Of a DNA stretch of 64,000 bases, positions 26,244 through 36,400 are shown piece after piece. A program made the translations under genes and the position numbers. The first letter of the stretch is position 1. Every line of letters begins with the position of its first letter. Under the pieces are notes generated by a model. The model searched no databases. It saw nothing but the letters and a program-made list of their open reading frames with translations, and had not been told where the DNA came from. The stretch lies in the NCBI RefSeq assembly GCF_003751305.1, contig NZ_RJKV01000001.1, positions 1,345,586-1,409,585 of the forward strand, in the 5' to 3' direction. Source of the DNA: Stenotrophomonas rhizophila (lineage in GTDB: Bacteria > Pseudomonadota > Gammaproteobacteria > Xanthomonadales > Xanthomonadaceae).

Positions 26244-29237
26244 ATGACGACAGCTCGTTCTTCCCTGCGCCCGCACCTGCTGGCGTTGGCGGTGTTGCTT
26301 GCCACCGCATCTCCCTTGGTACATGCACAGTCCACCACCGGCGCGATCGCCGGTCAGGCGCCGCCATCGGCGCAGCGCATTTTCGTCCGCAGCGACACCG
26401 GTCTTACCCGGGAAGTAACGGTCGATGCGCGCGGTCGTTACACCGTCGGCCAGCTGCCCCTGGGCCGCTACTCGGTCGAAGCGCGTGATGCCGACGGCAA
26501 CGTGCTGCAGACCCGGCAGAACGTCGCGCTCACCGTCGGTACCAGCACCGACGTCTCCTTCGCCGAGGTCACCCGGCTGGATGGCGTGCAGGTCAGCGCC
26601 GACCGCGCCGCGGCCGCAATCGATGTCAGCAGCGTGGATTCGCGCACCGTGATCACGGCCGAGCAGCTGCAGCGGCTGCCGCTGGGCCGCTCGGCCGAGG
26701 CCATTGCCCAGCTCGCGCCCGGCGTGATCGGCAACAGCGGCAACGGCACGTATGCCGGACCGACTGGCGCGCAGTTGGTGAGCTTTGGCGGTTCGTCTGC
26801 CGCAGAGAACGCGTACTACATCAACGGCTTCAACAGCACCGACCCACTGCGCGGCCTGGGCGGCCTGACGCTGCCCTATGGCAGCATCGACCAGCAGGAA
26901 ATCTATACCGGCGGCTACAGCGCCAAGTACGGCCGCTCCGACGGCGGCGTGATCAATGCGGTCGGCAAGCGTGGCACGAACGAATGGCATTTCGGTGGCC
27001 AGGCGACCTGGGAACCCGCGTCAGCGCGTTCTGACAAAGATGACGTGCGGTATCCGGATGACGGTGCGCTGTATGCGCCCGAGAGCAAGGACCGCGAGTG
27101 GGTCAGCACGCAGAGCATCTACGCCGGCGGCCCGCTGATCGAAGACCGGCTGTTCTTCTTTGGCTCCTATGAGCTGGAGCGACGTGAGGGCACCGACGTC
27201 AAGAATGTCGAGGCCACCAATGCGTATTCCAAGTACGAGTACGAGCGCCCCCGCTGGTACGCCAAGGTGGATTGGAACATCACCGACAACCACCTGCTCG
27301 AACTGACGGGCGCCTCCAGTCGCAACGTCTTCCGGGGCGACATCTTCGCCTACGACTATGACACGCTCACCCGTGGCGCCCAGCGCGGCAAGGAAGACAC
27401 CACCAAAACCGGTGGCGACCTGTGGACGGCCAAATACACCGGCTACCTCACCGACCGGCTCACCGTGAGCGCGCAGTACGGCGAAATGCGCACGGATGAC
27501 TACATCGGCAACCCGGCCTACGACGGCAGCCTGACCTACATCAACAGCCCCACGCTGCAGAATCCGGCACTGACCGGTGGTGCGCCGATCAGCAATGCGC
27601 AGACCACCTCGCTGCTGGTCAATCCGGACCGGGGCAACCGCAGCAACAACCTGCGCCTCGATGCCAACTACGTGTGGGGCGACCACAGCATCACCGTCGG
27701 CATCGACAACCAGAACGCGCGTGCGCTGAATCGAGGCTCGGTCGCGTCGGCCGATGGCTACTACTGGATCTACGGGCAGTCCAACCCCAACGTGCCGATC
27801 AATACCGGCCTGGGCGTGCCGGCCACCGGCGGCATCCGCAATGGCGAAGACGGCTACTACGTGCGCCAGTACATCTACAGTGCGCTGGCCTCGGTGCGTG
27901 CGTCGCAGCGGGCGCAGTACATCGAAGACAACTGGCAGGTGACCGATCGCCTGCTGCTCAACCTCGGCCTGCGCCTGGATCAGTTCACCAACTTCAACCG
28001 CGATGGCGATGCCTACATCAAGCAGACCAGCGGTCAGTGGGCGCCACGTCTTGGCTTCAGCTGGGACGTCGACGGCGATGGCCGCTTCAAGGTGTTCGGC
28101 AACGTAGGGCGCTACTACCTCGCGCTGCCGCTGAACCCGGCGTTCAACGCAGCGGGTGCGACGCTTGCCACCTCGACGTACTACACCTACGGCGGCATCG
28201 ACAGCAACGGCTACCCGACCGATCTCACCCAGTTCTCCGACGCGGTGTCGGCCAACAACAACTACGGCCTGCTGCCGGATGCGAAGACGGTGGCCACCTC
28301 CGGCATCGAGCCGTCCTACCAGGACGAGTTCATCCTCGGCTTCAGCAAGGCACTGGGCCAGAACTGGGTGTACGGGGCCAAGGCGACCTACCGCGTGCTG
28401 CGCAGCGGTGTGGACGACTACTGCGATATCGATGCGGTGCTCGGCAAGGCCAGCAGCCTGGGCTACAACGTGACCAAGGACAGCAACCCGGTCAGCTGCT
28501 GGCTGATCAACCCCGGGCGCGCCAACACCTTCAATCTGGTCGACACCGGCGGCAATTACGTGACCGTCCCGCTGAGCAACGCGGAAATGGGCTTCCCGCA
28601 GTTCAAGCGCAACTACTACGCGGTGAACCTCTCGCTGGAGCATCCGTTTGACGGTCGCTGGTATGCCCGCGGCGACTACACCTGGTCGCGCAGCTACGGC
28701 ACCACCGAAGGGCAGCTGCTCTCCGGCATCGGCCAGACCGCCGTGTCCACGACCCAAGCGTGGGATTACGCCCAGCTGATGGAGCACACCAACGGACCGC
28801 AGAGCAACGATCACACCCATCAGTTCAAGCTGCACGGCTATTACCAGCTGACGCCGGAATGGCTGGTCTCGGCCAATCTCAAGGTGCTCTCCGGCTCGCC
28901 GTTCAGTGCGCTGGGCTCGTATGGGCCGGACTTCGAAGACCCTTCCGGCTATGGCATCGCGTATCACTTCTACAACGGGCAGCCGGCGCCTCCGGGCAGC
29001 CAGGGGCGCCTGCCGTGGCTGAAGCAGCTGGACCTGGGGCTGTCCTACCGCCCCGCGGTGGCCGAGGGGCGGCTGGGCTTCAATCTGGACGTCTTCAACG
29101 TGTTCAACAGTCAGGTGGCGCTGTGGAAGTCGCCGTACTCCGAGCTGGATCCAGGCCAGCCCGATCCGCTGTATGGCGCGGCGACCATCCGGCAGGCGCC
29201 GCGATCGCTGCGGGTCAGCGTGAGCTACGACTATTGA
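26244..29237 (+). CDS. Oar-type TonB-dependent receptor with N-terminal carboxypeptidase-regulatory-like domain
   Basis: A 997-residue outer-membrane protein. The ATG at 26244 gives a signal peptide ending at LVHAQ. Next come a carboxypeptidase-regulatory-like beta-sandwich (about residues 28-110, with the GRYTVGQLPLGRYSVEARDADG hairpin), a plug domain (RTVITAEQLQRLPLGRSAEAIAQLAPGV) and a large barrel ending in VSVSYDY. Members of this OmpA-related/Oar group are common in Xanthomonadaceae and are thought to import carbohydrates, peptides or other large substrates. No substrate-specific genes lie beside it. Confidence 0.88.
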   Translation: MTTARSSLRPHLLALAVLLATASPLVHAQSTTGAIAGQAPPSAQRIFVRSDTGLTREVTVDARGRYTVGQLPLGRYSVEARDADGNVLQTRQNVALTVGTSTDVSFAEVTRLDGVQVSADRAAAAIDVSSVDSRTVITAEQLQRLPLGRSAEAIAQLAPGVIGNSGNGTYAGPTGAQLVSFGGSSAAENAYYINGFNSTDPLRGLGGLTLPYGSIDQQEIYTGGYSAKYGRSDGGVINAVGKRGTNEWHFGGQATWEPASARSDKDDVRYPDDGALYAPESKDREWVSTQSIYAGGPLIEDRLFFFGSYELERREGTDVKNVEATNAYSKYEYERPRWYAKVDWNITDNHLLELTGASSRNVFRGDIFAYDYDTLTRGAQRGKEDTTKTGGDLWTAKYTGYLTDRLTVSAQYGEMRTDDYIGNPAYDGSLTYINSPTLQNPALTGGAPISNAQTTSLLVNPDRGNRSNNLRLDANYVWGDHSITVGIDNQNARALNRGSVASADGYYWIYGQSNPNVPINTGLGVPATGGIRNGEDGYYVRQYIYSALASVRASQRAQYIEDNWQVTDRLLLNLGLRLDQFTNFNRDGDAYIKQTSGQWAPRLGFSWDVDGDGRFKVFGNVGRYYLALPLNPAFNAAGATLATSTYYTYGGIDSNGYPTDLTQFSDAVSANNNYGLLPDAKTVATSGIEPSYQDEFILGFSKALGQNWVYGAKATYRVLRSGVDDYCDIDAVLGKASSLGYNVTKDSNPVSCWLINPGRANTFNLVDTGGNYVTVPLSNAEMGFPQFKRNYYAVNLSLEHPFDGRWYARGDYTWSRSYGTTEGQLLSGIGQTAVSTTQAWDYAQLMEHTNGPQSNDHTHQFKLHGYYQLTPEWLVSANLKVLSGSPFSALGSYGPDFEDPSGYGIAYHFYNGQPAPPGSQGRLPWLKQLDLGLSYRPAVAEGRLGFNLDVFNVFNSQVALWKSPYSELDPGQPDPLYGAATIRQAPRSLRVSVSYDY

Positions 29238-29365
29238 CGGAGGAGAGTAGGGCGGGGGAGGGAACCCCTGCCTGCTTGCGATGGCGCGGGCACCTTTCAC
29301 GGAGAACGTGGCGCGCCGTTAACGGTGGTCGATGCAGTCTGGGACCATTGCCAGTGGAGCCTTTC

Positions 29366-30061
29366 ATGCAGAACGAGATCCGAATCAAGGCAGGGTTGGC
29401 CGCGGTCGGTTTGACGATGCTGCTCTGCGCCTGTTCGCCACAGGGCCAGGGTGATGCCGCCCCGATCGTGTCGCCCAGCGGCGCGGACCCGGGGGCAGCG
29501 AAAGCCGCCGATCCCGGACCGGCGTCGACCACGGCCGGGCACCCGTCCCCCGTGTATCAGGAAGGGGGGTCGGGCATCGCGGTTGGCCCGGTTGCAGGGG
29601 TGCGGGTGGTGCACGACTTCCAGCGCGAGTACCTGGCGTCGCCCTCATGGAAGCTGTTTGCTTCTCCGGACAGCATGGGCACACCACTGGTGGCGCTGGT
29701 GCTGGAAGGCTCGGATAGGGTCACTGCCGGGGAGTTGCGGATCGGGCGCAGCGAGGATGCCGCGGCGGTCAACGCCTGTCTCGAGCTGCCTGCAGAAGCA
29801 ACCGGCCCTACGGCGGCGACCACGGTCGATATCGGCGGTGTTCCGTTTACGCACTTCACCGTGGGTGATGCGGCGATGAGCCACTACGTCAACGCGGAGA
29901 GCTATCGCGCGGTACGCGATGGCAGTTGCTATGCCATCGACCTCGTCGTGGCCGGGACCCGACCCGAGGTCTATGATCCGCCGAAGGTGCCGCCGTTTAC
30001 GCAGGCGGACGCGGCGTCACGGTTGGCCGAGGCGTTGAAGGCGGTGTACTGGGTACGTTGA
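29366..30061 (+). CDS. Lipoprotein of unknown function
   Basis: A 231-residue putative lipoprotein: signal peptide with lipobox (LLCAC), a Pro/Ala/Ser-rich linker (residues 25-65), then a compact alpha/beta domain with two Cys (NACLELP and DGSCYAIDLVV) that could form a disulphide. The start ATG 29366 is the only one giving a signal peptide; the longer frame upstream is a shadow of the receptor gene. It lies 128 bp after the receptor and may be co-transcribed. No family recognised. Confidence 0.72.
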   Translation: MQNEIRIKAGLAAVGLTMLLCACSPQGQGDAAPIVSPSGADPGAAKAADPGPASTTAGHPSPVYQEGGSGIAVGPVAGVRVVHDFQREYLASPSWKLFASPDSMGTPLVALVLEGSDRVTAGELRIGRSEDAAAVNACLELPAEATGPTAATTVDIGGVPFTHFTVGDAAMSHYVNAESYRAVRDGSCYAIDLVVAGTRPEVYDPPKVPPFTQADAASRLAEALKAVYWVR

Positions 30062-30235
30062 CAGCTCACCTGCCGGCTATCGGGATGGAGACGTACCGGC
30101 ATAGGGCGGAGCATCCCGCGCTCGCGCCCTCGGCCAGTAGCAAGGCGCCCTTCGACCATCGGAGTCTTTCCGATGGAAGCTGGCCCCGGTGCATGCAATG
30201 TCGTTGCTGCTGGGCACCTGCGCCAGGACTGGCCA

Positions 30236-30496
30236 TCACGCTTCTGGCTTCCCCAGCGGCAGGCCAGCCCCACGTTCGTGCCACGCCGGAAGCTCCAGCG
30301 CATGCTCTTTGAGCATCGCCTGGATGCACGCGCACGCTTGATCTCTCTCCGCGTGTTCGCATTGATCCAGAATTTCTCCAGCGAGCATTTCGAACTGCGG
30401 CCAGAACTGCGCTGGATGGCGCACTTGCGCCATCCAGTGGACCAGCATCCCGGCCAGCGCATCGAGCTGACCCTGTATCTCGGGACGGACGTTCAT
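30236..30496 (-). CDS. Small protein coupled to the cyclic glucan synthase gene
   Basis: An 86-residue, mostly helical acidic protein with three Cys (LDQCEHAERDQACACIQ) and a Trp-rich segment (LVHWMAQVRHPAQFWPQF). No family recognised. Its ATG overlaps the stop codon of the upstream 8.7-kb glucan synthase gene (ATGA), strong evidence for a real, translationally coupled gene that may act with the synthase. Confidence 0.6.
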   Translation of the reverse strand: MNVRPEIQGQLDALAGMLVHWMAQVRHPAQFWPQFEMLAGEILDQCEHAERDQACACIQAMLKEHALELPAWHERGAGLPLGKPEA

Positions 30497-33400
30497 CCCG
30501 GGGGTGCGTCCAAGTCAAGGGCGACCTTGTAGTAATGGCCGTCGTCGCGGAGCAGGACGCTGAGGTCCGGCTGCAGGACGTCATCCACATGCAGTGTCGG
30601 CTGACCCTGCGCCGTGCGGGTCACCACGAACTCGTACAGGCTGCGCCCGAAGCGGTAGCTCAGTTCGAATGACGGCCAGTGATCGGGCAGGCACGGTTCA
30701 AGTGACAGACGATCGCCGTCGCGACGGATGCCGAGCAGCGATTCGACCAGCAGGCGATACATCCAGCCGGCCGAGCCGGTGTACCACGTCCAGCCGCCTC
30801 GGCCGACGTGCGGTGACACGGCGTAGACATCGGCTGCCAGCACATAGGGTTCGACGCGGTAAGTCTGGACTGCTTCCGGATCCAGCGCGTGGTTGAGGGG
30901 GTTGATCATGCCGGCCAGCTCCCAGGCACGCACCGCATCTCCCTGTTGTGCGAATGCCATGGCCGCCCACACCGCCGCGTGGGTGTACTGGCCACCGTTC
31001 TCGCGCACGCCCGGGACGTAACCCCGAATGTAACCGGGGTCCTCCGTGGTCTGGTCGAAGGGCGGGTCCAGAAGCTGGATCAGCTTGGCGTCCTTCCGCA
31101 CCAGATGCGTGTACAGCGAGTCCAGGGCCTGCGTGGCGCGCTCAGGCGCGGCAACGCCGGACAGCACCGACCAGCTCTGGGAGATCGAATCGATGCGGCA
31201 CTCCTGGTTTTGTGACGAGCCCAACATGGCGCCGTTGTCGAACCAGGCGCGGCGATACCACGCCCCATCCCACGCGTGGTGTTCCAGGTTCTGACGCAGG
31301 CGTTCGGCCTGTTCTTCGCACCATTGTGCACGGGGGGCATCGCCACGGGCGTTGGCCAGCCCGATGAAGCGGCGAAGCGTGTCATGCAGGAAGAACCCGA
31401 GCCACACACTTTCGCCGCGCTGCTGGTCGCCGACCCGGTTCATGCCATCGTTCCAATCGCCGCTGCCCATCAACGGAAGCCCACGCTCGCCGAGCAACCG
31501 GCACCCGCGCTCCAGCGCAACGACACAGTGCGCATACAGGGTGCCGCGCTGCGCCGAAAGGGTAGGCATGTCGTAGTAGCCTTCCTCCTCCGGGGTCACC
31601 GCGCGACCCTCGATGTAGCCAACCACTTCGTCCAGCACGCTGGCGTCGCCGGTAACCTCCAGGTAGCGGGATGCGCCCTGGGGCAACCACAGATAATCGT
31701 CTGAGCAGCGGGTGCGCACGCCGCGACCTTGCGGCGGGTGCCACCAGTGCATCACATCGCCTTCGGTGAACTGGTGTGCGGCGCAGAGCAGCAGGTGTTC
31801 GCGGGTCAGGTCCGGGCGCGTGTGTACCAGCGCGAGTGCATCCTGCAGCTGGTCGCGGAAGCCGAACGCGCCGCCTGACTGATAGTAGCCACTGCGCGCG
31901 AGGTAGCGGCAGCCCAGGGTCTGGTAGACCAGCCAGCCATTGGCGAGTGCGTCGAATGCCGGGTCCGGCGTGCGTACCTGCACCGTGGCCAGCACGTTGC
32001 GCCAGTGGATGCGCACGGCGTCCAGTGCATCAATCGCTTCCTGATTGCCCTGGCGGCTTCGTGCCAACGCCAGGGTTTCCTCGCGGTCGCGCCCCGCGCC
32101 AAGGCGGAACGTGGTTTCACTGCGGTCGCCCGGCGCCAGCTCCAGCGGCACCTGGATCGCCGCGCAGGGATCCAGGCCCGCACCTGCCCGTGCATCCAGA
32201 CGTTCGCGACGCAAGGCGGCCGGTGCGTGCAGGCCGCCGTTGCGGCCGATGAACTCCAGGCGGTCGCAGGTCCAGCCGCAGCCCTCGGCATCGGTGTCGA
32301 AGAAGGCCATCCGGCCGCCGAACTCGGTGCTGTAACTGTTGCGCGCCATCAGCGCCCCGGTCTGCGGGTCGCGTTCGGTGACCACATGCATGCGCGACTT
32401 CGGGCGCAGGTCACCCATGACCCACTCCACGTAGCCGATGGCCGACAGCCGCCGTGGCCGGCCCGACAGGTTGTGCAACCGCAGGACCGAGAACTTCAGC
32501 GCGGCCGTGACATCGACGAAGACCCACAACTCGCTGACGATGCCGTCCTCGATGTGCTCGTACACGGTGTAGCCGAATCCATGGCGCGTCCGGTACGCCC
32601 CGGTGCCTCTGCACGGCAGCGGCATCGGCGACCAGACACGGCCGGTGTCCTCGTCGCGCACGTAGAAGGCTTCGCCGCCGGTATCAGACACTGGATCGTT
32701 GAGCCAGGGCGTCAAGCGGAATTCGTGTGCATTTTCGAACCACGTATAGCCCGGTGCACTCTCGCTGACGACCGTGCCCAGGCGGGCGTTCGCGATCACG
32801 TTCGCCCAGGGTGCCGGCGTCGGGGCGCCTTCGCGCACCACCACCACGTATTCGCGGCCGTCCTCGCTGAAGCTGCCGGTGCCGTTGTCGAATCGGCCGG
32901 CGCCGCGGTACGGAAGGAACGGCCACGGGTCGTCCACCTCTTCGTCGTGCTCGGCGCCCGGCGGCAGTCCGGGTTCGGGCCCGGGGTCGGCGACGACGGG
33001 CAGCCCTGGCGTCTGTTCCATCGCCAGTGCCAGCTCCTGTTGCTCCGCCTGCGGCACCAGGGCCGGAATGCGTCGCACGGGCAGGGGCTGGCGCCCCACC
33101 TGAGCAGCCAGCGTGCCGTCCTCGTCGCTGAGCACCACCCTCGCAACTGCCTGCAGCAGAATGCGGTCCTCGTGGCTCATGTTCTGCACCGGCCGCACGA
33201 AAATGCCGCCGGGGCGATCGAGCAGGCCCGTCTCGGAACTGGCGGCGACCATTCCCAGAATCTGGTCCTGCAGTTCCTGCCGATAGCCGGCCTTGCTGTC
33301 GTTCCAGATGACGAGGTCGGTGTTGAGTCCCTTCTGGCGCCAATACGCATGCGCCTGCACCAGCTGCCTGACCAGTTCTATGTTCTCCGCGTCGGTGACT

Positions 33401-36400
33401 TTGAGCAGGACGATGGGCAGGTCGCCCGAGATGGCATGGCCCCATAGCCCGGATTGTCCGCGCTGGTTCTGCTGCAGGACCGCGTCGCCGGCGCGCAGCA
33501 GCGGATTGGCATACAGCACGTGGCTGGCCAGGCGCTCGTACAGCGACGCCTCGGCCTGGCTGGCGTTGATCTGCCGGCGCACCACCTGGCTGTGTGTCCA
33601 GGACAGATCGAAGACACGGTCGGCCAGACGGCGATCACGGTATTTGTCGACCATCGCCTCGCACCCGGAGCGGTCCGCGCCAATGCCATACACCATGTCC
33701 AGCTGCACGGTCTGCTCGGGCTCCAGCACCACGCGGACGCGGATGGCCACGATCGGGTCGAGCACCGAGCCGTCCGTACCGGAGAGGTCGGTATCGGTGG
33801 TCAACGCCTGCGGCGTGCGCGGCGTGTTGCCACGCCCCAGGAAGCGCGAACGGTCGGTTTCGTAGGAGATCGACACCACCTCCGCATCATGCACCGCGAC
33901 CAGATGGAACATCCACGGCGGTATCTCGTCGTGCGAACGCGGCCGGCGCGTGCATAGCACGGCCTGCTTGGCGTCCAGGATCTCGCTCTGCACGAAGAGG
34001 TTGCTGAAGGCCGGATGCGCGTCGTCCGACGCTGCGGGCGCCAGCACCACTTCGGCATAGGTGGTGATCTCCACCGTGCGCTGGCGACGGCCGCGGTTGG
34101 TCAGGCGCAGGCGCCTGAGCTCGATGTCGTCCTCAGCGGAGATGGCGACCTGCAGATGGCTCTCGCAGCCGCGGCGGGCACCGCGGAACTCTGCCTTGGC
34201 GTCGGAGAAGATCGCCTCGTAATGGTCCAGCGTCACGCAGGTGGGTTGGTAGGCGGCAGACCAGAACTCGCCGCTGTCCACGTCGCGCAGGTAGCAGAAC
34301 GTGCCCCAGGCATCGGTGGTGCCGTCTTCGCGCCAGCGGGTGAGTGACAGGTCGCCGTGGCGGCTGTAGCCGCCGCCGGCATGGGTCAGCATGCCGTGGT
34401 AGCGCCCATTGGAGAGCAACTGCACCTCAGGGCGCGGGCCAGCCGGGTCGCGCAGGACGCGCAGGGAGGTCTCGTGCTCGGCCATGGCGGAGTGCTCGCC
34501 CAGGGATTCGACCTCATGCGGATGGAACACGCCGATGCGCGGAATACGTTCCTGCAGCAGCAGCAAGGTGGCCTGGAACTCGGTATCGGCAACGAAACGG
34601 CGCTGCATCGGCTGGTCGCGCAACAGGTAGTCCAGCGACAGCAGACCCATGCCCTGGTGGTGGGCCATGAACGAACGCAGCAGAACGTGATCCTGCCCCG
34701 GCGGTAGCCGGGCGGGGGTGTAGTCGATCGCTTCGTACATGCCGAAGCGGCCGGAGAACCCTGATCCTTCAAGTGCCTGGAGGTTCTGGCACGCAGCCTC
34801 CGGTGCCACCATCAGCGCCATCATGCTGGCATAGGGCGCAATTACCCGATCCTGGCCGAGGCCGCGCTTGAGCCCCAACCCGGGCACGCCGAACGCGCGG
34901 TACTGGTAGTTCAGGCGGGCATCGACCGCGTTATAGCCGGACTCGGACACGCCCCACGGCAGGTTCAAGGTGCGGCCGTACACGATCTGCGCCTCGACCG
35001 CATGCCGCGCGGTCTGGTCGAGCAGCGTGTCCGGATAGCTGGGCATCACCAGCTGCGGCATGAGGTACTCGAACATCGAGCCACTCCACGACAACAGCGT
35101 CGGTGTGCCGTTGACCTCGGTGAGCATCCGCCCGAGCGCGAACCAGCTTTCCTGCGACAACTGGCCCTGGGCGATGGCGACGAAGGCGCACAGCCGCGCT
35201 TCGGAAGCCAGCAGGTCGTAGAAGCTGTTGTCGAGGCGATGGTCGTCGACGTTGTAGCCGATCGAGAGCAGGTTGCGGGTACGGTAGAACAGGAACCCGT
35301 ACTCCATCAGCGAGAACTGCCCGGCGCGGTGCGCCAGCGCCTGCAGTTGCTCGATGCGCGCGCGCGCGTCCGCACCGGCGGAGCCGGGCAGGGTGGCCAG
35401 CTGGCGCAGGCTCGGTACTGGCGCCTCGACGTCCGCGCCGGCATCGGCAGGGAGGTCGGCGAGTGTCGCGTGGGCGGCATGGCATTCGGCAGCGAACAGG
35501 GCCGGCCAGTGCAGCTCACCTTCCTCGGGCGCTGGTGGTGCCGGCCACTGCGCCAGTACGGCGTCGGCCAGACCGGCCAGCTCCTGCAACCGGGCGAGCA
35601 GCTGTGCCGTCCCACGGGGTTGGTCGGTGCGCGTAGAGGCCAGGCGCTGGCGAAGGTGGTTGAGTGCCTCGCCCAGGGGCGCGTCAGCAGGGCGATGGCG
35701 CTGCCGTTCTTCTTCCAGCACGCCGAGCGTATCGGCCAGGCCGTCGAACGTGTGCGGTGCCAGCACCGGCGCATCCACGAGCGCGAGCAGGCCTTGGCGC
35801 AGGGTAAGCAGGTGGCCGGCCAGGTTGCCACTGTCCACGGTGGAGACGTAACGCGGCTGCAGCGGCGCCAGGGTTTCGGTGTCGTACCAGTTCAGGAAGT
35901 GGCCGCGATGGCGCGGCAGCTGGTCCAGCGTATCGAACGTGAGCGCGGTACGTTCCGCGACCGCGCCCAGCTGGAGCCAGCCGAAATCCCACGCAGAGAG
36001 ATTGGCCAGCAGCGACAGGCCGATGTTGGTCGGCGAGGTGCGCCGCGCCACCACCAGCGTTGGATGCTCCTGGATGTTATCCGGCGGCAGCCAATGATCC
36101 TGCTCGCGCACCCACGCCTGGAAGAACGACCAGGTGCGTCGCGCCAGCCGGCCCAGGAAAGCCCGCTGTGTCACGGACAGTTCGGCCACACTTGCGGCCG
36201 GCGGCCGGCCGAGCCACGCCATCAAGGCGGGTGCGAAGACCCACGCCAGCAGCAGGGACAGGGCGACAGGCAGCGCCTGCGGAGCCAGGCTGACCACCAC
36301 TGCCGCCAGCGCAACTGCCAGCAACGATGCCGGCGCCATCACCCGCCATTCCGCGCCGCGGTCGCTGCCGAGGCGGCGCTCGACTTCGCTGGAGGGGTTC

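Noticed and set aside
27021..29300. 759-codon minus-strand open frame over the Oar-type receptor
   Set aside because: Shadow of the receptor gene; no signal peptide, no motifs.
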